DNA from: an uncultured Carboxylicivirga sp.
GTDB taxonomy: Bacteria > Bacteroidota > Bacteroidia > Bacteroidales > Marinilabiliaceae
DNA: 64,000 nt
Assembly: GCF_963668385.1 (NCBI RefSeq)
Contig: NZ_OY764327.1
Location: 744,001-808,000, forward strand
Reading direction: 5' to 3'
This document shows, in pieces, positions 25,546 to 34,914 of the stretch (position 1 is its first letter; the number at the start of each line of letters is the position of its first letter). A program made the position numbers and the translations under genes. Below the pieces are notes generated by a model, which worked only from the letters and a program-made list of their open reading frames with translations, had not been told where the DNA came from and made no database searches.

Positions 25546-25583
25546 AAAGGGCAACCCTTAATCATCTGGGGTTGCCTTTTTTG
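25546..25583 (+). terminator. Rho-independent terminator after the thioredoxin pair
   Basis: Arms around 25550-25557 (GGCAACCC) and 25569-25576 pair, flanked by A and T tracts; six Ts follow. A second hairpin with 9-bp arms, 25587-25595 and 25600-25608, lies just downstream. Confidence 0.85.
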
Positions 25584-25665
25584 TCATTATTACAGCAGAC
25601 TGTAATAACATCCTTTAAAAAACTGTCATTTTGACTAATAAAAAGGTGTTGGCAGAATATTTGTG

Positions 25666-25673
25666 TAAATTTG
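25666..25673 (+). promoter_or_regulatory. Promoter -7 element (TAnnTTTG) for grpE-dnaJ
   Basis: TAAATTTG matches the consensus and lies 61 nt before the grpE ATG. No CIRCE element (heat-shock HrcA operator) was seen in the leader. Confidence 0.5.
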
Positions 25674-25734
25674 CCCGCGAATACATTCGATATGAATGAT
25701 TCACCTCAATATAGAACAAATAAAAAATACATAA

Positions 25735-26349
25735 ATGGTAAAGAAGTCATCAAATAAACAGGATGCAGAGCAAGCTAAAGAAGTAGAAGAAACTGTTGAA
25801 CCTACAAACGAGCAGGCTCAGCCTACAGAACAAACTGTTGATGAAGAAAGTGCTTCAGAGAAAACTGAAGATCAAAACAATGAAGCAAGTACAGAACAAA
25901 CGGAAGAAGAAAAACTGGCAGGAAAAATTGCTGAGATAAATGACAAATACGTTCGTTTAAGTGCCGAATTTGACAACTACCGCCGACGCACTCTGAAAGA
26001 GAAAATGGAATTAAGTAAATCGGCAGGTGAAGGTTTACTGTTAGCAATGCTTCCGGTTGTAGATGATTTTGATCGCGCATTAGCTCATATTGATGAAGCA
26101 AAAGACATTGATGCTCTTAAAGAAGGTATCAAATTGATTTACAATAAATTCAGCGAATATCTTAAACAACAAGGTATTAAAGAAATTGAAGCCAAAGAAA
26201 AAGATTTTGATACCGACCTACACGAAGCAATCACTAAAATTCCAGCTCCTACCGAAGAGCTAAAAGGGAAAGTTATTGATTGTGTTGAAAAAGGATATAC
26301 CCTTAACGAAAAAGTTATTCGTTTTTCGAAAGTTGTTGTTGGTGAATAA
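25735..26349 (+). CDS. grpE: Nucleotide exchange factor GrpE
   Basis: GrpE releases ADP from DnaK in the Hsp70 cycle. The 204-residue protein has a long acidic, Gln/Glu-rich disordered N-terminus (1-60), then the coiled coil (about 60-115, [17 protein letters not shown], then [18 protein letters not shown]) and the C-terminal beta domain ending [18 protein letters not shown]. It is followed 11 nt later by dnaJ, a standard pair; dnaK is not in the window. Confidence 0.96.
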   Translation: MVKKSSNKQDAEQAKEVEETVEPTNEQAQPTEQTVDEESASEKTEDQNNEASTEQTEEEKLAGKIAEINDKYVRLSAEFDNYRRRTLKEKMELSKSAGEGLLLAMLPVVDDFDRALAHIDEAKDIDALKEGIKLIYNKFSEYLKQQGIKEIEAKEKDFDTDLHEAITKIPAPTEELKGKVIDCVEKGYTLNEKVIRFSKVVVGE

Positions 26350-26360
26350 AGAAAAAGCAA

Positions 26361-27518
26361 ATGTCAAAAAGAGATTATTACGAAATACTGGAAGTATCTA
26401 AAAATGCCACTCAGGAGGAAATAAAAAAAGCCTACCGCAAAAAGGCAATTAAATACCATCCGGATAAAAACCAAGGAGACAAAGCTGCTGAGGAGAAGTT
26501 CAAAGAAGCTGCCGAAGCGTATGAAGTATTGTCGAATGCTGAAAAACGTCAACGGTACGATCAGTTTGGTCACGCAGGAGTAGGTGGTGCTGCCGGTGGT
26601 GGATTTGGTGGCGGAGGAATGTCAATGGATGACATCTTCTCACACTTTGGAGATATCTTTGGCGGTGGTTTTGGCGGCTTTAGTGGTTTTGGCGGCTTTG
26701 GCGGTTCATCAAGAGGAGGTAGACGTGTTAACAAAGGCTCAAATCTTCGTGTAAAAGTCAAACTCAACCTTGAAGAAATTGCCAACGGTGCAGAGAAAAA
26801 AATCAAGGTAAAAAAATACGTACAATGTAAATCATGTACAGGTACAGGCGCTGCTGACAGCTCGTCGTACAGTACTTGTTCTACTTGTCATGGATCAGGT
26901 CAGGTTACTCGTGTAAGTAACACTATTCTTGGTCAGATGCAAACTTCATCAACATGTCCTACTTGTGGTGGTGATGGTAAAATCATAACCAACAAATGTA
27001 CTTCTTGTGCAGGAGAAGGAATTGTACGCGATGATGAAGTAATCACTCTTAATATTCCGGCTGGAGTTGAAGAAGGAATGCAACTTTCAGTATCTGGTAA
27101 AGGTAATGCTGCCCGAAGAGGTGGTGTTAACGGTGATTTATTAGTGCTTATCGAAGAAGAAAAGCATCCAGAATTGATTCGCGATGGTCATAATTTAATT
27201 TACAATCTAAACGTAAGTATTCCAGATGCGATTCTGGGAACTCCTATTGAAATACCAACAATTGAAGGTAAAGTTAAAGTTAAAATTGAACCGGGCACTC
27301 AGCCAGGTAAAATTTTGCGTTTAAGAGGTAAAGGCCTACCTGAAGTCAATAGTTATGGAAGAGGTGATCTTTTGGTACAAATTCAGGTTTTTATACCTAA
27401 AAACCTATCCAAAGATGATCGTAAGATTGTTGAAAAATTACAATCTTCTGAAAGCTTTGATCCATCCAACGGAAATGGAGAGAGCTTTTTTAGCAGAATG
27501 AAAAACATGTTCGAATAA
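26361..27518 (+). CDS. dnaJ: Molecular chaperone DnaJ
   Basis: DnaJ delivers unfolded proteins to DnaK and stimulates its ATPase. The 385-residue protein has a J domain (1-65; [10 protein letters not shown] with the HPD motif), a Gly/Phe-rich linker (about 70-125), and four zinc-binding repeats ([32 protein letters not shown]). The C-terminal substrate-binding domains follow. It is a complete type A DnaJ, co-transcribed with grpE and ended by a strong terminator. Confidence 0.97.
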   Translation: MSKRDYYEILEVSKNATQEEIKKAYRKKAIKYHPDKNQGDKAAEEKFKEAAEAYEVLSNAEKRQRYDQFGHAGVGGAAGGGFGGGGMSMDDIFSHFGDIFGGGFGGFSGFGGFGGSSRGGRRVNKGSNLRVKVKLNLEEIANGAEKKIKVKKYVQCKSCTGTGAADSSSYSTCSTCHGSGQVTRVSNTILGQMQTSSTCPTCGGDGKIITNKCTSCAGEGIVRDDEVITLNIPAGVEEGMQLSVSGKGNAARRGGVNGDLLVLIEEEKHPELIRDGHNLIYNLNVSIPDAILGTPIEIPTIEGKVKVKIEPGTQPGKILRLRGKGLPEVNSYGRGDLLVQIQVFIPKNLSKDDRKIVEKLQSSESFDPSNGNGESFFSRMKNMFE

Positions 27519-27530
27519 CACACATATCAT

Positions 27531-27565
27531 TGCAAAAAGAGTCCATAAGGGCTCTTTTTTTTTGC
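27531..27565 (+). terminator. Terminator after dnaJ
   Basis: AAAAAGAGTCC at 27534-27544 pairs with the sequence from 27549 onward around an ATAA loop, and nine Ts follow. The stem can extend through TGC/GCA at its base. Confidence 0.85.
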
Positions 27566-27657
27566 ATATCAAGTAACTCTCACCCAAGCTTTAGCCAAAT
27601 TAACGGAAAAAGGAATAAATTATTTGATAGGATCAGCTCAAATATTTAATTTTAAGT

Positions 27658-28602
27658 ATGATCAAAAAACTATTAAAAAGAATTCCATACGAAGCCCGCT
27701 TATCTCTCACATTCCTTATGCTAGGAATTGTTTGGTTACTTGCATCTGACCAACTGGCTTTTATACTATTCGAAAAAGAATCGATTCTTATATTGGTATT
27801 CTTATACAAAGAATGGTTTTTTGTTATTACCTGTTCCCTTATTATTTATCTCCTCACTAAATATTTAATTAAAAAAATTAAGAAAGCCCATGCCAAGGCT
27901 CAAAAGCATGAATTACTTCAAACCGAATTCATTAAGAATATCTCTCACGAACTTCGTACTCCCATGAACGCCATTATTGGTTTTTCGGAGTTAACTGCTT
28001 CATTGGAAAATACAAGTGATGAAACTAAAGATTATTTGAAAATAATTGAAAAAAGTTCGAAACAATTACTCACAGTAGTTACTGATTTAGTTGACACTTC
28101 GCTTTTAACTTCCGGAGCAATGATTGTTTCACCTAGTACGATTGAATTGGTTCCTTTTATCAAAAATGTATATAGCTACTTTATTCCACTAATGAATGAT
28201 AATGTAAAATTGTCATTATCCATTCCTGAAAATTCAGATGAGTTAACTATTTTATCCGATGAAGAAAAGCTACGACGCATCTTTCATAACCTGATTAATA
28301 ATGCAATCAAATATACTTACAAAGGAAAAATTACAATCGGCTTTGAAGTTAAAGATAAAGAAATCGTTTTTCACGTTGAAGATACCGGTGTAGGAATTAA
28401 AAAAAACCTTCATAAAAATCTATTTAAAAAATTTAAGCAAATAGAAATTGAAATGCTCAATTATTCAGGAGGAAGTGGTTTAGGCCTTTCAATTTGTAAA
28501 GAAATGGTTCAACTTTTAAATGGTCATATTTGGCTTGAATCGCAGCCAGGTAGAGGCAGTACATTCTTCTTTTCGGTACCACGCAAATATCAAGATGATT
28601 AA
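27658..28602 (+). CDS. Membrane-bound sensor histidine kinase (HisKA)
   Basis: The 314-residue kinase has two hydrophobic helices (about 15-36 and 50-72) with almost no periplasmic loop. A HisKA domain follows with His97 in ISHELRTPMNAII, then a HATPase domain with N-box LINNAIKYT, G1 EDTGVGI and G2 GGSGLGLSICKEMV. The absence of a large sensor domain suggests membrane-linked or cytoplasmic cues. It has no adjacent response regulator, so its partner is unknown. The following FAD oxidoreductase starts 66 nt downstream. Confidence 0.9.
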   Translation: MIKKLLKRIPYEARLSLTFLMLGIVWLLASDQLAFILFEKESILILVFLYKEWFFVITCSLIIYLLTKYLIKKIKKAHAKAQKHELLQTEFIKNISHELRTPMNAIIGFSELTASLENTSDETKDYLKIIEKSSKQLLTVVTDLVDTSLLTSGAMIVSPSTIELVPFIKNVYSYFIPLMNDNVKLSLSIPENSDELTILSDEEKLRRIFHNLINNAIKYTYKGKITIGFEVKDKEIVFHVEDTGVGIKKNLHKNLFKKFKQIEIEMLNYSGGSGLGLSICKEMVQLLNGHIWLESQPGRGSTFFFSVPRKYQDD

Positions 28603-28668
28603 AGATTTGAACAAAAAATAATTTTTCACCTTTTGTTGTTAACAACTATCAATTCAGGCAAAAGGTAC

Positions 28669-29724
28669 ATGACCAAACACACAGACATTCTAATTATTGG
28701 ACAGGGTCTAGCAGGGACAGTTCTTTCTTATCAACTTGTTAAAAAAAACATTAATCATTTGGTTATTGACATACCTCTAACCAATACTGCAACAAAAGTA
28801 GCTGCTGGTTTAATTAACCCAATAGGTATTAAACGAATGGTAAAATCGTGGAATGTAGATATACTCCTACCATACGCCAAAGAGTTTTATTCCGAAATAG
28901 AGTCATTTTTGAAACATCGCTTTTTTTATCCTACTGTGATGGATAAAATATATGGTGAAACAGATCTTGATTTTTGGACACACAGATACCAAAAAGCTCA
29001 ATTACATGCCTATATTGAAACGAATCCCACTTCACAACCCTTACCTAAAGAAATTAAAGCTCCATATGGATTTGGGCGAATAACAGAAGGCGCACGCCTT
29101 GATATGCAAGAGTTCCTAAAAGCGTACAGATCTTTTCTAATCTCATCGAACCTTTTGATTGAGGATGAATTCAGCGAAAAGGATCTTTATATCAAAAATA
29201 AAATAATTGAATGGAAAGATATTCGGGCAAATAAAATCATTTTTTGTAGAGGGGAAGCTGATGCTAGAAGTTCATTTTTTGATACTCTGAACTTCCGTAA
29301 TACAAAAGGAGAACTATTAGATGTTGAAATTCCAGGCTTGAAACTGAATAATATTCTACTAAAAGGATTATTTGTTTTACCTACCGAAAAACATCGATTT
29401 AAAATAGGCGCCACATTTCAACACGAATGGAACAATCTTTTACCAACAATGTCTAAAAAAGAAGAACTACTTGATAAATGGGCTCTCATTTCGGACTTAC
29501 CCCTCAATATCAATAAACAACTAACAGGTATTCGCCCAACCATGCACGACAGACGACCTGTTATTGGCTTTTTACCTCATCAAACCAATATTGGAATTTT
29601 TAACGGTTTAGGATCAAGAGGAGGATTACTGGCTCCATATCTTGCCCATCAGTTTGTAAATGAAATAATACATCACACCTCCACACTTTTTAAAGAAGTC
29701 AAAATCGACAGATATTTTAAATAG
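28669..29724 (+). CDS. FAD-dependent oxidoreductase (DAO family)
   Basis: The 351-residue flavoprotein has an N-terminal Rossmann motif ILIIGQGLAGTVLSYQL and a C-terminal FAD-contact region GIRPTMHDRRPVIGFL with LGSRGGLLAPYLA, the pattern of D-amino-acid-oxidase-like enzymes. ATG at 28669 (MTKHTDIL) is chosen over an in-frame TTG 36 nt upstream because the dinucleotide fold begins right there. The substrate is unknown; relatives oxidise amino acids or modify tRNA nucleosides, and nothing in the sequence decides between these. Confidence 0.82.
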   Translation: MTKHTDILIIGQGLAGTVLSYQLVKKNINHLVIDIPLTNTATKVAAGLINPIGIKRMVKSWNVDILLPYAKEFYSEIESFLKHRFFYPTVMDKIYGETDLDFWTHRYQKAQLHAYIETNPTSQPLPKEIKAPYGFGRITEGARLDMQEFLKAYRSFLISSNLLIEDEFSEKDLYIKNKIIEWKDIRANKIIFCRGEADARSSFFDTLNFRNTKGELLDVEIPGLKLNNILLKGLFVLPTEKHRFKIGATFQHEWNNLLPTMSKKEELLDKWALISDLPLNINKQLTGIRPTMHDRRPVIGFLPHQTNIGIFNGLGSRGGLLAPYLAHQFVNEIIHHTSTLFKEVKIDRYFK

Positions 29725-29822
29725 TATCTCAAACTAGGAGCCCATTTTTTATTATGAATAGCAGAAAATCCAGCCTTTAGATTAATACCATTAAATCCCT
29801 TTTCTTACTGCTAATCTTTTTA

Positions 29823-29830
29823 TATATTTG
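29823..29830 (+). promoter_or_regulatory. Promoter -7 element (TAnnTTTG) for the PspA-polyamine cluster
   Basis: TATATTTG matches the consensus and lies 36 nt upstream of the first gene of the cluster (29866). It is the only obvious promoter for the whole eight-gene run. Confidence 0.6.
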
Positions 29831-29865
29831 ATTTGTCCCGTAACCAATAATATAAAAACGTAAAC

Positions 29866-30261
29866 ATGAGTGAACATTTTAACAAGGTTAAAGACTACCT
29901 CCTTGACCTTGAGTACAGAATTGTGTCGGAAGACGCTGCTGAAGAATTATTTGTCGTTGAAAAAGAAGAAGACGGCATCTCAAATGTAATTGTCGATTGT
30001 GAAGATTCGATCCTTATTATTGAAGGTTTACTTTTCGAATTAGCCAAAGGCTCAGAAGATATCTACAAGTCATTATTGGTGATGAATCGCCAAATTGTGC
30101 ATGGAGCCTTTGTTTTAGACGAAGAAGGTAAAAAAGTGATTTTTCGCGACACCCTTCAACTCGAAAATCTTGATTTAAACGAGCTCGAAGGAAGTTTAAA
30201 CTCACTTAAACTATTATTATCTGAATACTCAGATCAATTAATCGAATTTTCAAAAGCCTAA
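29866..30261 (+). CDS. YbjN/CesT-like small protein, first gene of the PspA cluster
   Basis: The 131-residue acidic soluble protein begins MSEHFNKVKDYLLDLEYRI and alternates strands and helices in the manner of the CesT/YbjN chaperone-like fold (VIVDCEDSILIIEG, then KSLLVMNRQIVHGAFVLDEEGKKVIFRD). It starts the cluster 14 nt before the PspA gene. In other bacteria a CesT-like gene is often placed next to PspA, and in E. coli yjfI fills the comparable slot before the PspA homologue yjfJ. It may help load or hold PspA; that is inference. Confidence 0.65.
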   Translation: MSEHFNKVKDYLLDLEYRIVSEDAAEELFVVEKEEDGISNVIVDCEDSILIIEGLLFELAKGSEDIYKSLLVMNRQIVHGAFVLDEEGKKVIFRDTLQLENLDLNELEGSLNSLKLLLSEYSDQLIEFSKA

Positions 30262-30275
30262 AAACAAATTTAGAA

Positions 30276-30983
30276 ATGGGAATTTTCAACAGAATATTTA
30301 ATGTAGGAAAAGCAGAAGCCCATGCAATTGTCGATAAATTGGAAGATCCAATTAAAATGACAGAGCAAGGGATTCGCGACTTAAAACAGGACTTAGATAA
30401 AAGTTTGCAAGCTTTGGCCGAGGTAAAAGCAATGGCAATAAGAAGCAAAAAAGACTTAAACGATAGCAAATCGTTAGCTCAAAACTATGAGCAAAAAGCA
30501 ATTCTTCTCATTCAGAAAGCTGAAAAAGGAGAATTAGATGTTGCCGAAGCCGATCGCCTAGCTACTGAATCATTATCAAAGAAAGAAGAAGCTTTAGACG
30601 CTGCCAAAAGAGCACAGGAAGAAGTAACTCGATTTGATAATAATATTGCCACTCTTGACAAGAATGTTAAGAAGTTAAAAAGTACTATTTCAAGCTACGA
30701 AAACGAATTACGAACACTTAAAGCTCGTGCCCGAGTTAGCAGTGCTACTCAAAAAATTAACAAACAGTTAAGCGGCATTGATAGCTCAGGAACGGTTTCG
30801 ATGCTTGAAAAAATGAAAGAAAAAGTAGCTCAACAAGAGGCTTTATCTGAAGCTTATGGCGAAATAAGTCTTGAAAACCGAAGCCTTGATGATGAAATAG
30901 ACGATGTTCTTTCTGAGAAAAATGTTAAAGCGTCTAATTCCTTAGAGGAGTTAAAAGCCAAATTAAAGAACAAAACGGAGTAA
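30276..30983 (+). CDS. PspA/IM30 family membrane-stress protein
   Basis: PspA-family proteins form oligomeric ESCRT-III-like coats that stabilise damaged inner membranes. The 235-residue protein is almost entirely coiled coil, starting MGIFNRIFNVGKAEAHAIVDKLEDP with the family's LEDP motif and continuing with heptad-rich helices to about 185. It lacks PspF-, PspB- and PspC-type partners nearby; the neighbours are DUF4178, DUF350, polyamine and K+ channel genes. This matches the E. coli yjfIJKL-type layout rather than the classical psp operon. Confidence 0.93.
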   Translation: MGIFNRIFNVGKAEAHAIVDKLEDPIKMTEQGIRDLKQDLDKSLQALAEVKAMAIRSKKDLNDSKSLAQNYEQKAILLIQKAEKGELDVAEADRLATESLSKKEEALDAAKRAQEEVTRFDNNIATLDKNVKKLKSTISSYENELRTLKARARVSSATQKINKQLSGIDSSGTVSMLEKMKEKVAQQEALSEAYGEISLENRSLDDEIDDVLSEKNVKASNSLEELKAKLKNKTE

Positions 30984-31004
30984 CACCTCCCCTTTTTAAG
31001 CATT

Positions 31005-31550
31005 ATGGGATTATTTGATATTTTCAAAAAGAAGCAAGAATCACATTACGATAGCACTAACATCCGGATTCAGGATCTGGATGTTGGTTTTGTTTTCGAA
31101 TACGATTTATCAACATGGATGGTAGAAGCCATTATGGAATACGATTGGGGAAACAACTTTTTCACTCGCGAATTTCAAATTAATAATGGGGCTGAAACCC
31201 GCTATCTTGGGATAGAAGAAGATGATGAATTGGAAATCTCATTTATGGAGAAAGTAAAAGTAAGAGCTTTACAAGACGATCTTACTGACACCCTAATTGC
31301 TCGTCAACAACCGCCTAAAAAAATTACGTACAAAGGAATTACGTATCATCTCGAAAAAGAGTCTCCTGGATATTTCCACAACATAACTAAAGGTACTGAG
31401 TGGGAAGAATTCCGTTCATGGGATTTTGAAGATACTACTGGCGAACATCTTTTATGCATCGAACAATGGGATGAAAAAGAATTTGAAGCCGCAATTGGCA
31501 AGAGTGTTAAAACGTTCGAAATATCAAACATCTTACCGGGAGAAAATTAA
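31005..31550 (+). CDS. DUF4178 domain protein
   Basis: The 181-residue soluble protein has the DUF4178 pattern: KKITYKGITYHLEKESPGYF in the middle and a final LLCIEQWDEKEFEAAIGKSV segment, with strand-rich content and many Trp and Tyr. It begins MGLFDIFKKKQ, a basic-amphipathic start like that of the PspA gene next door, which may favour membrane binding. DUF4178 genes commonly accompany DUF350 and polyamine genes. Function unknown. Confidence 0.75.
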   Translation: MGLFDIFKKKQESHYDSTNIRIQDLDVGFVFEYDLSTWMVEAIMEYDWGNNFFTREFQINNGAETRYLGIEEDDELEISFMEKVKVRALQDDLTDTLIARQQPPKKITYKGITYHLEKESPGYFHNITKGTEWEEFRSWDFEDTTGEHLLCIEQWDEKEFEAAIGKSVKTFEISNILPGEN

Positions 31551-31568
31551 CCCCAAACTATTTAAATC

Positions 31569-32381
31569 ATGAACAACGGAATTGCAAAAGTTATAATCAT
31601 CGTTATTCTGGGTTTTATTGTGCTGCGATCGTGCAATAATTGCACACGTTCCAGAAGAATTGACTCCTCAGTCAGCACCTGGCAGAAAACACCGGTTGAT
31701 AAACTAATTACAAAATACAATAACGAACAAAATTACTCGATCATATTACTGGATATGGATTACAGGGGTAGTAATTACTATCACATGTACAATGTTATTA
31801 TTGAACACCCCGATACCGTATTATCCACAACTACTGATTGGGAAGAAGTACCTGATGTTTTCTTCGACGCCAATGTTGATAACATGGGAATGGAAATTGT
31901 AACCAAAAAAGATGGTAAACTAAGTAAAAAAGCCAGTCCTGCCGGATACAATCATTACGTTGGTAATCCTAAATACGGCCATTGGCAAGAGCGAAATGGT
32001 GGATCGTTTTGGGAATTCTATGGACGTTATGCCTTTATGTCTTCAATGTTTAATATGATGACATATCCTGCACGTCGTTCCTATTGGAATGACTATTATG
32101 GTGGGGGATACTACGGATCGCGTGCATATTACGGACCAAGTGGACGAACAGTATACGGAACCAATACTTACACTTCATCCGGTACTGGTAAAAGTAGCAC
32201 TTGGGGTAACAAACCTTCTTCATTCAAACAAAGCGTACGAAGTGAAGTTAAACGTTCGGCAACAGCCACTAAATCCCGTAGCTATTCTTCTAGCTCCAGT
32301 TATTCAAATAAAAAAAGCCGTAGTTCAAGCCGTTACAGCAGTTCTTCATCACGCAGCCGCAGTGGAGGGTTTGGTAAATAA
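31569..32381 (+). CDS. Membrane-anchored protein with Ser/Arg/Tyr-rich tail
   Basis: The 270-residue protein starts with a hydrophobic helix (about 5-22) followed by a Cys pair and a basic patch. A folded middle follows (about 40-160, DKLITKYNNEQNYSIILLDMDY), then a low-complexity region rich in Gly/Tyr and finally Ser/Arg repeats ending GGFGK. The tail resembles those of YgiB/YjfM-like (DUF1190) proteins, which occupy the same slot in the E. coli yjf operon, but sequence identity is not obvious to me. Function unknown; it lies between DUF4178 and DUF350. Confidence 0.6.
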   Translation: MNNGIAKVIIIVILGFIVLRSCNNCTRSRRIDSSVSTWQKTPVDKLITKYNNEQNYSIILLDMDYRGSNYYHMYNVIIEHPDTVLSTTTDWEEVPDVFFDANVDNMGMEIVTKKDGKLSKKASPAGYNHYVGNPKYGHWQERNGGSFWEFYGRYAFMSSMFNMMTYPARRSYWNDYYGGGYYGSRAYYGPSGRTVYGTNTYTSSGTGKSSTWGNKPSSFKQSVRSEVKRSATATKSRSYSSSSSYSNKKSRSSSRYSSSSSRSRSGGFGK

Positions 32382-32403
32382 TAATCATTCAACCTATTAA
32401 GAT

Positions 32404-33273
32404 ATGACATTAACAGAAATTTCATCCATCTTATACGATGCCGTAATATACATTGCTGTTGGCTTTGCCATTTTCTTTATCGGAAAAATGGTATATCAAC
32501 TAGTTAACAGAAGTTTTAATGTTAAAGAAGAACTAGTTGAAAAAGACAACCTTGCTTTCTCATTTGCTCATGTTGGCTACTTTATTGGCCTTTTAGCAGC
32601 CATTGGTAGTGCTATTGTTGGACCTTCGCGAGGATTATTACTGGATATTCAAGACATAGCTATCTACGGGGTACTAGCAATTGTTCTACTTAATATTTCA
32701 ATTTGGTTGAATGATAAAATCATTTTACGAAAGTTTTCTGTCAAAAAAGAAATTATTGAAGACCGAAACTCTGGTTCTGGTGTAATTGAAGGAGCTATTT
32801 CGGTGGCTTCCGGATTGATTATTTTTGGTGCCGTTACTGGCGAAAGTGGAACCCTTATACAAGGAGTTACTTCTGCAACTGTATTTTGGTTAGCCGGGCA
32901 AGTTGCACTCTTTATTACCGCTGCAGTTTATCAATTCATTACTCCATACGATGTACATGAGCATATTGAAAAAGACAATGTTGCTGTAGGAGTAGGTTTT
33001 GCGGGTGCCTTAATTGCAATTGCCAATTTAATTCGTCATGCATTGATGGGCGATTTTGAAGGCTGGGCCTATACATTTTCAGAAGCTGGATTCGAATTAG
33101 CCATAGGTATAATTTTACTTCCGGTAATGCGCTTCCTTACTGATAAAATTTTATTACCAGGACAACGATTAACTGACGAAATTGTCAACCAGGAACATCC
33201 TAACGTTGGAGCCGCCATCATCGAAGCTTTTGCATATATAGGAGGATCAATTTTGATTACCTGGTGTTTATAA
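32404..33273 (+). CDS. DUF350 (YjfL-type) membrane protein
   Basis: The 289-residue integral membrane protein has about eight helices in two similar halves: ELVEKDNLAFSFAHVGYFIGL in the first and HIEKDNVAVGVGFAGALIAI in the second. This internal duplication is typical of DUF350, a family often found with PspA, DUF4178 and spermidine synthase. A transport or membrane-organising role has been suggested for the family but is unproven. A strong terminator hairpin begins 17 nt after its stop. Confidence 0.85.
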   Translation: MTLTEISSILYDAVIYIAVGFAIFFIGKMVYQLVNRSFNVKEELVEKDNLAFSFAHVGYFIGLLAAIGSAIVGPSRGLLLDIQDIAIYGVLAIVLLNISIWLNDKIILRKFSVKKEIIEDRNSGSGVIEGAISVASGLIIFGAVTGESGTLIQGVTSATVFWLAGQVALFITAAVYQFITPYDVHEHIEKDNVAVGVGFAGALIAIANLIRHALMGDFEGWAYTFSEAGFELAIGIILLPVMRFLTDKILLPGQRLTDEIVNQEHPNVGAAIIEAFAYIGGSILITWCL

Positions 33274-33290
33274 TACTACAATTCTGATAT

Positions 33291-33334
33291 AAAAACACGG
33301 AGATCAGACACTGTCATGTTCTCCGTGTTTTTGT
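33291..33334 (+). terminator. Intrinsic terminator inside the PspA-polyamine cluster
   Basis: Arms AAAAACACGGAGA at 33291-33303 and 33320-33332 pair perfectly over 13 bp with a 16-nt loop and end in five Ts. Only 17 nt separate it from the spermidine synthase ATG, and no promoter fits in that gap, so downstream genes must be expressed by read-through, antitermination or a promoter upstream of the hairpin. Confidence 0.85.
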
Positions 33335-33349
33335 GTTTATCTTATTTTC

Positions 33350-34903
33350 ATGTTTAAAATTCGAAATAAATACTCTGCCATTTTAATGGCAGCCATCTTT
33401 GCTACAGGTTTTAGCGGAATCATTGCTGAATATCTATTATCAACCTTAGCCACCTATTTTTTGGGTGATTCCATTCTTCAGTGGACAATGATTGTATCCA
33501 CAATGATGTTTTCGATGGGATTAGGAAGCCGCATTAGTAAATCATTTAAAGTTAACCTTACCGAGAAATTCCTAATTCTTGAATTTGCACTTTCATTAGT
33601 AGTGTCTTTTGCTCCAATGATAGTTTATACAACCTCGGCATTCACCAACTCACTGGCAATTGTTATTTACGCATTTTCCATCCTTATTGGTACTTTAATT
33701 GGTATGGAAATTCCACTTGTAATGCGAATCAATAACGAATATGAGTCGCTTCGAGTTAACATCTCTAACGTACTTGAAAAGGATTATTACGGAAGTTTAA
33801 TTGGAGGTATATTCTTTGTCGTAGTAGGTCTTCCCTTCTTAGGTCTAACTTATTTACCTTTCTTTTTAGGTACTGTTAATTTTGGCGTTGCTGTAGTTGT
33901 TTATTTTATGCTCAACATCCTAATCGATAAAAAGTATAAAACATACCTCAATACTTCAATTGCTTTGGTAACAGTTACTATTATTGCCGGAGTAATCTTT
34001 TCTGATCCTATTATCAAATACGGTGAACAGATCAAATACAAAGACAAAGTAGTTTACTCAGAACAAAGCCAATATCAAAAAATCGTAATCACTCAATGGC
34101 AAGATAATTACTGGCTTTATCTTAATAGTAACGAACAGCTATGTACTATGGACGAAATGATGTACCACGAACCATTAGTCCACCCTGTTATGTCACTTCA
34201 TCCTCATCCTCAAAACGTATTAATATTAGGAGGTGGTGACGGTTGTGCAGCCCGTGAAGTATTAAAATATCTGTCTGTTAAAAGTATTCGTTTAATTGAT
34301 CTTGATCCAGCCATGACTAAGCTGGGACAAGAACATCCAATTCTTACCAACCTTAACAAAGGAGCTCTTAACAATCCCAAGGTTGAAATAATTAATTCGG
34401 ATGGATACCATTATCTTACCCAAAATAAAGACTTCTATGATGTAATAATAATTGATTTACCCGATCCACGAACCGTTGAATTAGGCAGATTGTATTCGAT
34501 GGAATTTTACAGTGTTTGCTATAGACATCTTCGCCCTGAAGGTTTAATCATCACACAAGCCGGAAGCCCATATTTTGCCACCAAAGCATTTAAATGCATT
34601 ATTGAAACCATGCGCGAAGCTGGATTCAAAACCATTCCTCTGCATAATCAGGTATTATCTCTAGGAGAATGGGGATGGTCATTAGGAATGAAAACACAAA
34701 GAGAAGTAAATCTAAAAAAAGCAATTCAATCATTACACTTTCATAATATTGAAACCCAATGGCTAAATAATGATGCAATGCAATTGATTACTTCCTTTGG
34801 AAAGGATATTTTTCCAGGTCAAAACGATTCTGTGAAAGTAAATCGAATTCATGATCCGGTCTTGTATAAATACTATTTAAAAGGAAACTGGGATTTATAT
34901 TAA
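33350..34903 (+). CDS. Polyamine aminopropyltransferase (spermidine synthase) with N-terminal membrane domain
   Basis: The 517-residue protein fuses about seven transmembrane helices (1-215) to a soluble spermidine synthase domain (about 225-500). The AdoMet-type site LILGGGDGCAAREVLK is near 292, and the acidic catalytic strand is VIIIDLPDPRTVELGRLYS. The enzyme transfers aminopropyl groups from decarboxylated AdoMet to a diamine. The next gene makes that donor. Membrane fusion of spermidine synthase is known but unusual, and suggests coupling of synthesis to the membrane or to export. Confidence 0.9.
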   Translation: MFKIRNKYSAILMAAIFATGFSGIIAEYLLSTLATYFLGDSILQWTMIVSTMMFSMGLGSRISKSFKVNLTEKFLILEFALSLVVSFAPMIVYTTSAFTNSLAIVIYAFSILIGTLIGMEIPLVMRINNEYESLRVNISNVLEKDYYGSLIGGIFFVVVGLPFLGLTYLPFFLGTVNFGVAVVVYFMLNILIDKKYKTYLNTSIALVTVTIIAGVIFSDPIIKYGEQIKYKDKVVYSEQSQYQKIVITQWQDNYWLYLNSNEQLCTMDEMMYHEPLVHPVMSLHPHPQNVLILGGGDGCAAREVLKYLSVKSIRLIDLDPAMTKLGQEHPILTNLNKGALNNPKVEIINSDGYHYLTQNKDFYDVIIIDLPDPRTVELGRLYSMEFYSVCYRHLRPEGLIITQAGSPYFATKAFKCIIETMREAGFKTIPLHNQVLSLGEWGWSLGMKTQREVNLKKAIQSLHFHNIETQWLNNDAMQLITSFGKDIFPGQNDSVKVNRIHDPVLYKYYLKGNWDLY

Positions 34904-34914
34904 ATAACTCAACA

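Noticed and set aside
32089-32400. A 103-codon plus-strand frame overlapping the Ser/Arg-rich gene and running past its end
   Set aside because: It is the out-of-frame reading of a low-complexity repeat; the in-frame version continues a protein with a membrane anchor and fits the operon.
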